Assembly (NCBI RefSeq): GCF_000428885.1
Contig: NZ_AUAU01000022.1
Coordinates: forward strand, 1-64,000
DNA: 64,000 nucleotides
Reading direction: 5' to 3'
Source of the DNA: Geothrix fermentans DSM 14018
Lineage (GTDB): Bacteria; Acidobacteriota; Holophagae; Holophagales; Holophagaceae
Below are positions 26,352-35,204 of the stretch, in pieces (within the stretch, counting starts at the first letter, position 1; each line of letters starts with the position of its first letter). Position numbers and translations under genes: made by a program. The notes beneath the pieces were generated by a model that did no database searches, was not told the origin of the DNA, and saw nothing but the letters and a program-made list of their open reading frames with translations.

Positions 26352-28334
26352 CTACCGCCGGATCTCGCGGCCGCCGCCGCGGCCTTCACCGCCGGAGGGG
26401 CGCATGGGCGCGGGTTCCGGGCGCGATTCGGACCTGGGCTCGGGCCGGGGTTCGGGGGCCCGCTCCCGGGGCGGATCGACCCGGGTGGGACGGGATTCCC
26501 GCTCGGCGGGCCGGGGCGAAGGGTCCGGGCGGCGTTCCTCCCGCTCGTACCGCGGCCGCGGCTCCACGGGGCGTTCCCGGGGCGCGCTCTCCATGCGGCG
26601 GTCCGGCTGGGAGGGCCGGGATTCGTAGCTGCGCTCGCGGGGGGCTGGGTCCTGGCGCCGCTCTTCCGGGCGGGGCCGGGATTCCATGGGGCGCTCCCGG
26701 GGCGCGGGGTCCGGACGCCGGTCCTCCACACGGCCCCGGGGCTCGGGACCGCGATCCCGCGGAGCCGGATCCGCCCGCCGGTCCTGCGGCTGGGGCGAGG
26801 GCAGCTCCCGCGCGCGGTCCCGCGGCCGGTCCTCGAAGCCCCGGGCGCGGGGCGAGACCGGGCGGTCGGCGCCCTGGGCCCGGCGATCCTCGAAGGGCAC
26901 CCGGGCGGCGGGGCCGGGGGTGGCGCCTGGGGTGGGCGTGCCGGGGCGGGCGGCCGCGACGGGCGCGGCCTCGCGCCGGATGATGGTGCGGCCCGTGGCA
27001 GCCTGGGCCTGGCGCTCATAGGTGGCCAGCCGCTGGCGGTTCACGTCGCGCTGGAAGGCCGTCTGCATCTGGCCCGGGTTGCGGAACTCCGCATGGGAGA
27101 CCACCAAGGGGGACCGCTGCCAGGGGGCCCGCAGATCCCGGCCGCCGCCGGTCCAGGTGGTGGCGCCGGTGGCGCCGTTGAAGCTGCGGATCACGTTGGC
27201 GTCGGAGTAGATGCGGGTGCGGACGTTCACCACGTTGATGTAGTTCACGGACACCACGTTCCAAGCGTAGCCGCCGCCCCAGGCCCCGTAACCCCAGTGG
27301 CAGGGCGTGTTGTAGTAGCCCAGGGGCGCCCAGCCGTAGTAGCCGGGGGTGTAGTTCCAGGCCACCCAGGCGGGGCTGTAGTAGACACCGGGGATCCAGA
27401 ACCAGCCCACGCCCAGGCTCCAGTGCCAGCGGCCGTGGTGGTAGGCCACGTAGGCCCAGGGCTCGTCGGAGATCCAGGTCATGCCGCCCGCGTAGGGGGC
27501 CCAGCGGCCCTCGTAGTAGGGGCGCCAGTCCTCGGCCACGCCGTTGGGCTGCCAGACCCAGCCGTACTCCGTGGACTCGACCCAGCGGCCGTGGCCGTCC
27601 AGATCATCTGCGTAGTAGCGGATCTCGGAGGGCACCCGGTCCCAGCTCTCGCCGCGCCGGATCACCAGCGCCCGCTCGCTCCAGCGGTCGAAGTCGTCGC
27701 CGTCGTAGGTGTTGAAGTCGCGCACGCGGTCCAGCCGGTCCTGGGGGCTGTAGACCGTCAGCCGCTCGCCCGCGGAGACGCGGTTCTCGTCCCGCTCGTT
27801 GGCGAAGGAGACCCGGCCGCTGTGGACCTTGAGGCGCACCAGCCGGTCGCGCTCGGCCTCGATGGTGAAGGCGCCGCTGTCGAAGCAGGTGGCTGTGCCG
27901 GAGGGGGTGTCCACCCGGAACCGGGCGTCGGACTGACCGCCCAGCACCACGCGCATGCGGCCGTAGTCGAGGCGCAGGAGCACCTGCTTCTCGCCCTGGC
28001 GGTTGGTGAAGAGGGCCGCCACGGTGAAGCGGGTGGCGCCGCCGAAGGCGATGCGGGTGCCGTCGCCCAGTTGCAGAACGCCACGACCGCGGCTTTCCAC
28101 GACATCGCCTTCCGCGATGGGGGTGCCGCGGCCCAGGGTCTCGTCCAAGTCGCCCTTGCGGACCCGGACCTCGCCCTCGACGGCTCGCACCATGGCATAG
28201 CGCTCAGGGGCCTCGCCCTGGTAGGTCTCATCATCCCCCGGGGCCTGCGCAGCCGCGTGGGGGGCCATCGCCACGAAGGCTGCGGGAAGCAACAGGGCCG
28301 CGGCGACTCGGGAATGGGTGAAGGGCGCGTTCAT
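26352..28334 (-). CDS. FecR-domain/DUF6600 secreted protein with Arg/Pro/Glu-rich tail
   Basis: The 660-residue protein has a signal peptide (to AAAQA at about residue 30) and a FecR-like domain (about 45-180; VRAVEGEVRVRKGDLDETLGRG, GDVVESRGRGVLQLGDGTRIAFG). A Trp/Tyr-rich DUF6600 region follows (about 240-370; GRWVESTEYGWVWQPNG, DWRPYYEGRWAPY, GRWHWSLGVGWFWIPG). The last ~230 residues are low-complexity repeats rich in Arg, Pro, Glu and Asp (EDRRPDPAPRERP-like). DUF6600 proteins are probably envelope-exposed and their role is unknown. The tail repeats suggest slippage-driven expansion. Confidence 0.82.
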   Translation of the reverse strand: MNAPFTHSRVAAALLLPAAFVAMAPHAAAQAPGDDETYQGEAPERYAMVRAVEGEVRVRKGDLDETLGRGTPIAEGDVVESRGRGVLQLGDGTRIAFGGATRFTVAALFTNRQGEKQVLLRLDYGRMRVVLGGQSDARFRVDTPSGTATCFDSGAFTIEAERDRLVRLKVHSGRVSFANERDENRVSAGERLTVYSPQDRLDRVRDFNTYDGDDFDRWSERALVIRRGESWDRVPSEIRYYADDLDGHGRWVESTEYGWVWQPNGVAEDWRPYYEGRWAPYAGGMTWISDEPWAYVAYHHGRWHWSLGVGWFWIPGVYYSPAWVAWNYTPGYYGWAPLGYYNTPCHWGYGAWGGGYAWNVVSVNYINVVNVRTRIYSDANVIRSFNGATGATTWTGGGRDLRAPWQRSPLVVSHAEFRNPGQMQTAFQRDVNRQRLATYERQAQAATGRTIIRREAAPVAAARPGTPTPGATPGPAARVPFEDRRAQGADRPVSPRARGFEDRPRDRARELPSPQPQDRRADPAPRDRGPEPRGRVEDRRPDPAPRERPMESRPRPEERRQDPAPRERSYESRPSQPDRRMESAPRERPVEPRPRYEREERRPDPSPRPAERESRPTRVDPPRERAPEPRPEPRSESRPEPAPMRPSGGEGRGGGREIRR

Positions 28335-28413
28335 GGGACCTCCAAGGGATTGGATGCCGACTCCCGCAGGATCGGTTCCGGGGTACCGAGCCAGGGTCGT
28401 GCCAGTTTTTGTA

Positions 28414-28525
28414 AGTCTTCAGTCTTCAGTCTTCAGTCTTCAGTCCTCAGTCCTCAGTCTTCAGTCTTCGGTCCTCAGTCCTCAGTCCTCAGTCTTCAGT
28501 CTTCGGTCCTCAGTCCTCAGTCTTC
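28414..28525. repeat. Sixteen tandem copies of a 7-bp unit (RGTCYTC)
   Basis: Exactly 112 bp consist of AGTCTTC, AGTCCTC and GGTCCTC variants. Copies 7-11 and 12-16 follow the same order of variants with a single difference, so a 35-bp higher-order unit was duplicated. The array lies between the FecR/DUF6600 gene start and the end of the next gene. There are no spacers, so it is not a CRISPR. Confidence 0.92.
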
Positions 28526-28537
28526 AGGCTCTCGGCC

Positions 28538-29227
28538 TCAGTCTTTGGGGAAGGGGGCGAGGGCGGTGCCCACTTTGGGGGGGTCGGGGCGGGGCCCCAG
28601 GGCCGCCAGCCGGGGCAGCAGGCCCATCCAGGGGATGGACCACTGGCGCGGAGCGCCCTTCTCCACGTCCCCGGCGGCCACCTCCAGGCGGTCGGGCAGG
28701 AAGCGGATCCGCAGGTCCCGGCCCGGCGGCAGCGGCAGGTGGACCAGCCGGGCCGTGGCGGGATGCACCACGATCAGGAAGCTCTCGCCATCCTCCATGA
28801 CCCAGAGCAGGCCCCGGAGGAAGGGGCGGAAGTCGTCCGCGCCCCACTGGAGCCCCCCCAGTCCCTGGGTCAGGGGGGAGTCCTTGGGGAAGGTCCAGAC
28901 GCCCGGTGCCAGGTCCAGCGGCGCGCCGCCATCCCGCCAGGCCCGCAGGGGCCGCCCCGGCAGGCCCGTGAGCAGGAGGATCAGACCCCGGGCATCGCTC
29001 ACGCGCAGGGTGCCATCCCCGCTCAGGTGCACGGTCATGGGTCCCTGGGAGGGGGCGGGGGTCCCGGGCACCTCCGCCGGGGGCACCCAGGGTTCCGCCA
29101 TCCAGGCCAGGGGCGAGGCCTGCTCCCAGGGCAGGGGCTGGTGGCCCGGGACCGTCGGGGCCTGGGTCGCGGGAGGGGGGGCGGCCAGCAGGGCCGCGCC
29201 GGTCAGGAAGAGGGCGCCCAGCCGCAC
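28538..29227 (-). CDS. Hypothetical secreted protein
   Basis: I do not recognise this 229-residue protein. A signal peptide opens it (VRLGALFLTGAALLAAPPPATQA), followed by a Pro-rich linker and a beta-rich region with LSGDGTLRVSDARGLILLLTGLPG and DLRIRFLPDRLEVAAG. GTG 29227 has GGAGG just upstream and lies inside the 3' end of tatD, giving a 25-base overlap. This suggests co-transcription with tatD. The final codons adjoin the 7-bp repeat array. Confidence 0.62.
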   Translation of the reverse strand: MRLGALFLTGAALLAAPPPATQAPTVPGHQPLPWEQASPLAWMAEPWVPPAEVPGTPAPSQGPMTVHLSGDGTLRVSDARGLILLLTGLPGRPLRAWRDGGAPLDLAPGVWTFPKDSPLTQGLGGLQWGADDFRPFLRGLLWVMEDGESFLIVVHPATARLVHLPLPPGRDLRIRFLPDRLEVAAGDVEKGAPRQWSIPWMGLLPRLAALGPRPDPPKVGTALAPFPKD

Positions 29228-29982
29228 AGGGCCTCCAGGTTGCGGGTGGTCAGGTCGGCCAGCTTCTGGGTGGAGATGCCGCGCAGCGCCGCCACGGCCT
29301 CGGCGGTGAACCGCACGTAGGCGGGCTCGTTGGACTTGCCCCGGTAGGGCACCGGGGCCAGGAAGGGCGCATCCGTCTCCACCAGGATGCGGTCCGCCGG
29401 CGCCCAGGCCGCCACGTCGCGCACGGCCTCGGCCTTCCGGAAGGTGGCGATGCCGGAGAAGCTGAGGTAGAAGCCCAAGTCCAGGGCGCGGGCGGCGAAG
29501 GCGCGGTTCTCGCTGAAGCAGTGGATGACGCCCCGCACGGCGTCGGCGCCCTCCTCTTCCAGGATCCCCAGCGTGGCCTCCGGGGCGGATCGGGTGTGGA
29601 TCATGAGGGGCTTCCCGAGGGCCTTCGCCAGGCGGATCTGGGCGCGGAACACCGCCTCCTGCTCGTCGCGCGGGCTGAGATCGTAGTGCCAGTCCAGGCC
29701 GGTCTCGCCCACGAAGCGCACGGCGGGATCCGCCGCCAGGGCCGCCAGGGCCGGTTCCGTATCCTGAGACCATGTCTTGGCCTCGTGGGGATGCACGCCC
29801 AGGCTGGCCCGAACGCTTGGAATCCGCCGCGCAAGGTCAAGTACTGCGCGTGAATCTTCCAAGTCGGTGCCCACGGCGATGAACCCCGCCACCCCCTCGG
29901 CCCGGGCCCGGTCGAGAGTCCTTTCCACCTGGCCATCGGCCAGATGGCTCCCGGTGAGATGGCAATGGGCGTCCACAAGCAT
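29203..29982 (-). CDS. tatD: TatD-family metal-dependent hydrolase/DNase
   Basis: The 259-residue amidohydrolase-fold protein has metal ligands in DAHCHLTG (His6, His8), GETGLDWHYD (Glu), PLMIHTRSA (His), GVIHCFSE (His) and VETDAPFLAP (Asp). All ligands of the family are present, and length matches the usual ~260. TatD proteins act as 3'-5' DNases or D-tyrosyl-tRNA-type repair hydrolases. The gene is divergent from the large sensor kinase and overlaps the next gene downstream. Confidence 0.93.
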   Translation of the reverse strand: MLVDAHCHLTGSHLADGQVERTLDRARAEGVAGFIAVGTDLEDSRAVLDLARRIPSVRASLGVHPHEAKTWSQDTEPALAALAADPAVRFVGETGLDWHYDLSPRDEQEAVFRAQIRLAKALGKPLMIHTRSAPEATLGILEEEGADAVRGVIHCFSENRAFAARALDLGFYLSFSGIATFRKAEAVRDVAAWAPADRILVETDAPFLAPVPYRGKSNEPAYVRFTAEAVAALRGISTQKLADLTTRNLEALCGWAPSS

Positions 29983-30057
29983 GGTTTCATGATCCCATGC
30001 CCACCAAGGATCATGGTGCGCGGCTTCCGCGCCGATGATCCCCTCAACGATCGACCC

Positions 30058-33000
30058 ATGCGTTCCTTCCGCCCCACCATCCTATGGCTATGGCTCTGGC
30101 TGAGCCTCACCGTCTCCCTCACGCTGGCGGGCCAGCAGCCTGCGTTCCGGCGCTTCGGGTTGCGGGACGGCCTGCCCCAGAGCCAGGTGACGACCCTGCT
30201 GGAGGACCAGCGCGGGTTCCTGTGGGTGGGCACCAACACCGGGGGCGTGGCGCGTCTGGGGGCTTCGGGCTTCCGGACCTTCGCCGGGCCCCAGGGACTC
30301 AAGGCCCTCTTCATCCACACGCTCCTGGAGTCACCCTCCGGCAGCATCTGGGTGGGCAGCCAGGAGGGCGTGTCCGAGATCCGCGGCGAGACCGTGCTGA
30401 ACCATACCCTCGACCCGAACGGGGGGGCCCTCGAAGCACGGGCCCTCGGGCTGGACGAGCAGGACCGCGTGCTGGTGGGCAACCGCCAGGGCCTGTTCCG
30501 CTTCCAGGACGGGCGGTTCACCCCGGTGCAACTGCCCGCGCCCTGGCCTGGGGGGCCGATCCGCCGCCTGGCGCGGGACCATGCGAAGGGGGTGTGGATC
30601 CTGGGCCGGGACAACCTGGTGGCCCGGTGGGACCCGCAGGGCCTGAGCCTGTACGCCCTGTCCCGGAACCATCCCGGCGGAGTGGCCCGCGACCTCCAGG
30701 TGGACAGCCGCGGACAGGCCTGGCTGCTGCTGGACAGCGCCCTCCTCCGCATGGACCGGGGCCGCTGGGTGAACGTGCCCCTCGCCGGACTGCCCCGCAC
30801 CCCCCGCATGGTGAGCCTCCGGTTCGACACCCTGGGCGAAGGCTTCCAGATCTCCCTGGGCGGTGACGGCGTGCTGGTCCGGGAGGCCGACGGGCGCACC
30901 CGGATCCTCTCAGCGGCGACGGGCCTTCCCCGCGACCGCATCTTCATCGCCATGCGCGACCGGCGGGGCGTGCTGTGGGTGGGCTCGGACGGCGATGGCC
31001 TCGCCGCCCAGGCGCTGCCGGAACTGCTGACCCTGGACAGCTCGAACGTGGTCCTGGGCAAGGATCTGGCCGCAGTCTCGGGCATCCTCGAGCTGGCCCC
31101 GGACCGCTACATGCTGGCCACCAGCACCGGGATCTACCTGGCGGAGGACCGCCGGAACATCACCGGCCACTGGACCCAGCGCGAGGGCCTCCCCGCCACC
31201 GAGACCTGGGGCCTGCTCCCGGATGGAGCCGGCGGCGTCTGGGTGGGCACGGACCGCGGCCTCGCCCGCTGGCGGAACGGCCGCGCCGCCGCCGCCGGCC
31301 CCCGGGAGATGGCCAAGGCCGCCGTCCTCACGCTGGTCCGCGATGGAAGCAGCATCTTCGCGGGCACCGACCAGGGCCTGTTCCAGCTGGACGGCCAGGG
31401 CCGCCTCCTGGCCCACCACCGCCTCCCGCCCGAGGCGGGCAACGAGACCGTCTCGAACATCCTCCGCCACGAGGGTCGCCTGCTCCTGGCCACGGGCTAC
31501 GGGCTCTGGGAACTGGACAGGGGCAAGCTCCAGCGGGCCTTCCCCGAGGCCCCCTTCGCCGCCTCCACGGTGACGGCCATGGCCGCCGATGCCCGGGGAC
31601 GGCTCTGGATCGGCACCATGAAGGGCCTCCACCTCTGGCGTGACGGCCAGTGGACCACCTTCGGGATCAAGGACGGCCTGCCGGACGAGGGGATCAATTT
31701 CATCGCCGACGTGGGCCGGGGCCGCATGGCCTTCGGCCACAACAAGGGCGTGACCCTGCTGGAGGGCCGGAACCTCCACCACCTGAGCCGCAGCCAGGGC
31801 CTCATCTCGGAGGAGACCAACCACGACGGCTTCCTGCTGGATTCCAAGGGCCGGCTCTGGATCGGCATGATCGGCGGGGTCTGCATCCTCCAGGACGCCC
31901 AGGGCTTCCACAACACTCCGCTGCGCCCCCCCACCCTGCTGGATGTGCGCTGGCCCGCGGGCTCCCAGGCCCTCCCGCAGGAGGCGGATGTCCCCCCGCG
32001 GCCGGATTTCCTGGATCTCAGCTTCGACACGGGGGATCCGCTGGTCCCCTCCCAGCTGCACTACCAGGCCTTCCTCCAGGGCGTGGACGAAGGCTGGCGG
32101 CCCGTGAACCAGGGGCTCACGCTCCAGTACCGGAACCTCCGGGCCGGGCACTACGAATTCCGGCTGCGCGCCTCCAGCGACGGCGTGGCCTGGGCTGAGG
32201 CGGCGCCGGTCTCCCTCGTGGTCGCCCCCGCGTGGCATGAGCGCTGGCTGGTCCGGAGTCTCTTCGGCCTGGCCCTGGTGGGCCTGCTGGCCTGGGCGCT
32301 CTGGTGGCGCGGCCACAGCCTCGCCCTCCGCTCCCGCGAGCTGGAGGAGACCATCGAGAACCGCACCCTCATGCTGGACCGGCAGAACCGCGCCCTGGAG
32401 CACGCCCACCAGCAGATCAAGCGGAGCCTCGAGAGCCGACTGAAGCTGCTGGACACGGTCACCCACGACCTCCGCTCGCCCCTCACGACCATCCTCCTCA
32501 CCCTGGACCGGCTGCGGGAGCTGGCGCCCCAGGCCAGCCTGAACCTCCTCGACGTGATGGAGCGGGAGGCGAACCGCATCGAGACCCTGGTGCGGAACCT
32601 GCTGGACCAGAGCCGCTCGGAAGCCCTGCTCCAGAGCCTCAAGCTGGTGCCGACGGTGCCGGCCGAAGTGACCGAGGGCTTCGAGGATGTGCTCCGCTTC
32701 AAGGCCGAGGCCAGGGGGCTCGCCTTCCACCTGGAGGTCTCCCCGGACACGGGGCAGACCTGGATCCACGCCGACACCGCCACCCTCCACCAGGCCATGC
32801 TGAACCTCTTCGAGAACGCCCTGAAGTTCACGCCGGCCGGCGGCCGGGTGGGCATCCGCTCCTCCGTGGACCGGAACGCCGGGATCTGGCGCCTGGAGGT
32901 CTGGGACACGGGCCGCGGCCTGGACGCCTCCAAGGCCCGGGAGCTGCTCCAGCCCTTCCGGCAGAACCAGGCCGGGGACGCGGTCCAGGGCTGGGGCCTG

Positions 33001-33114
33001 GGACTCTCCATCTGCCAGAGCATCATCGAGGCCCATCGCGGGGAGCTGAGGATCGAGAGCGAACCCGGCAACGGGTCGCGCTTCTTCGTGGAGCTCCCCC
33101 TGCAGGAGGGATGA
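30058..33114 (+). CDS. Propeller-type sensor histidine kinase
   Basis: The 1018-residue protein has a signal-like helix (about residues 8-27). It continues with around ten two-component-propeller repeats (GFLWVGTNTGGVARLG, GSIWVGSQEGVSEI, GVLWVGSDGDGLAAQ, GGVWVGTDRGLARW, GRLWIGTMKGLHLW), a Y_Y_Y domain (about 650-720) and a TM helix (about 729-750). A HisKA domain follows with phospho-His in VTHDLRSPLTTI (about residue 803), then HATPase (NLFENALKFTPAGG, GWGLGLSICQSIIEAH). Unlike classic hybrid members it lacks a receiver and an HTH. The ligand is unknown. It overlaps nothing real and precedes moaA by 132 bases. Confidence 0.9.
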   Translation: MRSFRPTILWLWLWLSLTVSLTLAGQQPAFRRFGLRDGLPQSQVTTLLEDQRGFLWVGTNTGGVARLGASGFRTFAGPQGLKALFIHTLLESPSGSIWVGSQEGVSEIRGETVLNHTLDPNGGALEARALGLDEQDRVLVGNRQGLFRFQDGRFTPVQLPAPWPGGPIRRLARDHAKGVWILGRDNLVARWDPQGLSLYALSRNHPGGVARDLQVDSRGQAWLLLDSALLRMDRGRWVNVPLAGLPRTPRMVSLRFDTLGEGFQISLGGDGVLVREADGRTRILSAATGLPRDRIFIAMRDRRGVLWVGSDGDGLAAQALPELLTLDSSNVVLGKDLAAVSGILELAPDRYMLATSTGIYLAEDRRNITGHWTQREGLPATETWGLLPDGAGGVWVGTDRGLARWRNGRAAAAGPREMAKAAVLTLVRDGSSIFAGTDQGLFQLDGQGRLLAHHRLPPEAGNETVSNILRHEGRLLLATGYGLWELDRGKLQRAFPEAPFAASTVTAMAADARGRLWIGTMKGLHLWRDGQWTTFGIKDGLPDEGINFIADVGRGRMAFGHNKGVTLLEGRNLHHLSRSQGLISEETNHDGFLLDSKGRLWIGMIGGVCILQDAQGFHNTPLRPPTLLDVRWPAGSQALPQEADVPPRPDFLDLSFDTGDPLVPSQLHYQAFLQGVDEGWRPVNQGLTLQYRNLRAGHYEFRLRASSDGVAWAEAAPVSLVVAPAWHERWLVRSLFGLALVGLLAWALWWRGHSLALRSRELEETIENRTLMLDRQNRALEHAHQQIKRSLESRLKLLDTVTHDLRSPLTTILLTLDRLRELAPQASLNLLDVMEREANRIETLVRNLLDQSRSEALLQSLKLVPTVPAEVTEGFEDVLRFKAEARGLAFHLEVSPDTGQTWIHADTATLHQAMLNLFENALKFTPAGGRVGIRSSVDRNAGIWRLEVWDTGRGLDASKARELLQPFRQNQAGDAVQGWGLGLSICQSIIEAHRGELRIESEPGNGSRFFVELPLQEG

Positions 33115-33246
33115 GCCCCTGTGACCGAGGGCATAAACCCCGGGCGGGAACGGACCACTCCGCGCATCCTGGGTGGGACCGGAGCACCCGTGGCCCCTTC
33201 TCATCCCATGCCCCTGCCCCTCCCCAGGCACAACCAACCTCCCCGC
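33115..33246 (+). promoter_or_regulatory. Structured moaA leader, possible molybdenum-cofactor riboswitch-like RNA
   Basis: The 132 bases before the chosen moaA start contain CCCCGGGCGGG, CCACTCCGCGCATCCTGGGTG and the hairpin GGGTG/CACCC. The order CGGGC-ACTCC-CCTGGG loosely recalls the Moco motif found before moaA in proteobacteria. I cannot align it with confidence, and the same bases could encode an N-terminal MoaA extension from GTG 33121. Confidence 0.25.
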
Positions 33247-34248
33247 ATGCTGAGGCTGAAGGACGGCCTCAAGGACGGGCTGGGGCGGAGCATCACCTAC
33301 CTGCGCGTCTCCGTGACCGAGCAGTGCAACCTGGCCTGCGTGTACTGCAAGCCGCGGACCGGGGCCCTGGAGCGCGCCGAACCGCCCGCCATGAGCCGGA
33401 ACGAGGTGGTGCAGGCCGTCCAGGTCTTCACCAGCCTGGGCATCCGCAAGGTCCGCCTCACGGGCGGAGAGCCCCTGATGCGCCGCGACCTGGAGACCAT
33501 CGTGGCGGGCATCAGCCCCGAGGTGGAGGGTCGGGTGCACCTCACGACCAACGGGGTCCACCTGGCCCGCCGGGCCCGGGGCCTGCGCGACGCGGGCCTG
33601 GCCGGCGTGAACGTGAGCCTGGACGCCGCCGAGCGGGGCGCCTTCGAGCGCCTCACGCGCAAGGATGGGTTCTCTCGCGTGATGGCCGGCATCGAGGCCG
33701 CCCGCTCGGCGGGCCTCAAGACGAAGCTCAACGCCGTGGTGCTGCGGGGCTGGAACGAGGACCAGATCCTCCCCCTGGCGCGGCTGGCGAGGGCCGAGGG
33801 CATCCAGGTCCGCTTCATCGAGTTCATGCCCTACCAGGGCAACGGCTGGGGGAAGGACCAGTTCATGCCGGCCGAGGAGATCCTCCGCATCGTCCAGGAG
33901 GGCCTCGGGATCCCCCTGGAGGAGGAGCCCGTGGTGGGCCTGGAGGAGGGTCCCGCGCGGATCTTCCGCCTGCCGGGCGGCGAGGGGAAGGTGGGCGTCA
34001 TCTCCACCCTCAGCGCCGATTTCTGCGACCGCTGCAACCGGGTCCGCCTCACCAGCCGCGGCGAGCTGAAGGCCTGCCTCTTCGGGAACCGGCCCGTGGA
34101 CCTGCTGGAGCCCCTGCGGAACCACGCCACCCACGAGGACCTGGCCCGGCTCATCCGCCAGGCCCTCACGGAGAAGCTGGACTGCCATCCCATGCGTCGC
34201 GGGCAGGTTCCCGACCTCGCGGACGGCATGTGGCAGGTGGGCGGGTGA
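33247..34248 (+). CDS. moaA: GTP 3',8-cyclase MoaA
   Basis: This 333-residue radical SAM enzyme performs the first step of molybdopterin synthesis. The N-terminal cluster CNLACVYC (Cys27, Cys31, Cys34) is followed by RLTGGEPLMRRD and NVSLDAAE. The C-terminal cluster has FCDRCNRVRLTSRGELKACLFG, and the chain ends in the required Gly-Gly. ATG 33247 gives the usual length, while GTG 33121 would add 42 Pro-rich residues. It overlaps mobA by 4 bases (GTGA). The neighbours are a molybdoenzyme operon, which needs the product. Confidence 0.94.
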   Translation: MLRLKDGLKDGLGRSITYLRVSVTEQCNLACVYCKPRTGALERAEPPAMSRNEVVQAVQVFTSLGIRKVRLTGGEPLMRRDLETIVAGISPEVEGRVHLTTNGVHLARRARGLRDAGLAGVNVSLDAAERGAFERLTRKDGFSRVMAGIEAARSAGLKTKLNAVVLRGWNEDQILPLARLARAEGIQVRFIEFMPYQGNGWGKDQFMPAEEILRIVQEGLGIPLEEEPVVGLEEGPARIFRLPGGEGKVGVISTLSADFCDRCNRVRLTSRGELKACLFGNRPVDLLEPLRNHATHEDLARLIRQALTEKLDCHPMRRGQVPDLADGMWQVGG

Positions 34249-34820
34249 GCCGGAGGCCCGTGGGCCTGCTGCTGCTGAGCGGCGGCCAGAGCCGCAGGAT
34301 GGGCGAGGCGAAGCATGCCCTGCCCCATCCCGCTGGCGGCAGCTGGGGCGGGCGCCTCGTCCAGGTCTTCGAGATTGTCTTCCCGTGCGCGCCCGTCCAG
34401 GTGCTGGGGGAGCCCCTGCCCGACCGGCCGGACCTTCCCGTACTGGAGGATCCGCGCGAGGGCCCCGCCCGCGCGCTCGGGGTCTGGGCCGCCCGGGAGG
34501 CGCCCGCCGTACGCCGCTGGTGGGTGGTGGCCTGCGACCAGGTGCGCTGGACGCCGGATGCCCTGGCGGCCTGGGCCCAGCGTGCGGAAGCGGCCGATCC
34601 CGGGGCTGCGCACTGGGTGGCGGCCCGGCACGGTGGCCGCCTCCAGCCCCTCGGAGGCTGGATCGCCGCCGCCCTCCGCCCCGCCATCGCCGCCGCGACC
34701 CCCCGCTCGCTCACCGCGCTCCTGGAGTCCCTGCCCCACCTCGTGCTGCCCTGCGACGGGCCGGAATGGCAGGACGTGGATACGCCCGAGGAGCGGCGGG
34801 ACTTCGAGGACGAAGGCTAG
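34245..34820 (+). CDS. mobA: Molybdenum cofactor guanylyltransferase-like protein (MobA)
   Basis: The 191-residue NTP-transferase has the nucleotide-binding start LLLLSGGQSRRMGEAKHAL, then VLEDPREGPARALGVWAA, VVACDQVRW and an ending with PEWQDVDTPEERRDFE. MobA attaches GMP to molybdopterin to make the guanine dinucleotide cofactor used by DMSO-reductase-family enzymes such as the PsrA encoded 3 kb downstream. The central region is short on the usual motifs, so substrate choice is inferred from context. GTG 34245 overlaps the moaA stop. Confidence 0.86.
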   Translation: MSRRPVGLLLLSGGQSRRMGEAKHALPHPAGGSWGGRLVQVFEIVFPCAPVQVLGEPLPDRPDLPVLEDPREGPARALGVWAAREAPAVRRWWVVACDQVRWTPDALAAWAQRAEAADPGAAHWVAARHGGRLQPLGGWIAAALRPAIAAATPRSLTALLESLPHLVLPCDGPEWQDVDTPEERRDFEDEG

Positions 34821-34826
34821 CGGGAA

Positions 34827-35204
34827 TCAGCCCAGCCGCTTCCGCACCAGCCGCTCCACGGGCACGCCACCCTTGAGGTGGCTCTCGATGATCTCGGGCA
34901 CGTCCTCGGGGGTCACGTGGGCGTACCAGATGCCATCCGGATACACCAGCACCGCCGGGCCGATGGCGCAGAAGCCCACGGAGCCGCAGTGGATGCACTG
35001 GACCTCGCCCTGCCGGTTGCCCTTGTAGAACAGGAGGCCCGCCTCGATCAGGTGGGCCTTGAAGGCCTCCAGCACGGCCTCGGAGCCGTTGGCCGCACAG
35101 CTCTTCGAGGTGCAGACCAGCACCTGGCGCTTCAGCGAGGGGCCCATCACGGGCGTGACGGCGGCGTCCTGCTCGGGGGTGGGAAGGGGACGGGGAACAG
35201 GCAT
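34827..35204 (-). CDS. Thioredoxin-like [2Fe-2S] ferredoxin
   Basis: The 125-residue protein has the thioredoxin-like ferredoxin layout. The first cysteines are in VLVCTSKSCAANGSEAVLEAFKAHL and the second pair in VQCIHCGSVGFCAIGPAVLVYPDGIWYAHV. It ends with DVPEIIESHLKGGVPVERLV, the family's C-terminal signature. Such proteins carry a [2Fe-2S] cluster and pass electrons in anaerobic metabolism. The start is ATG 35204. The longer upstream frame lacks conservation signals. It is convergent with mobA and diverges from the cytochrome-porin-psr genes. Confidence 0.88.
   Translation of the reverse strand: MPVPRPLPTPEQDAAVTPVMGPSLKRQVLVCTSKSCAANGSEAVLEAFKAHLIEAGLLFYKGNRQGEVQCIHCGSVGFCAIGPAVLVYPDGIWYAHVTPEDVPEIIESHLKGGVPVERLVRKRLG

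Noticed and set aside
28414-28525. CRISPR array
   Set aside because: The unit is only 7 bp and has no spacers, and no cas gene is present.
30910-34188. A 1092-codon minus-strand frame opposite the sensor kinase and moaA
   Set aside because: Same antisense artefact of GC-rich codons. The plus-strand genes carry clear domain motifs.
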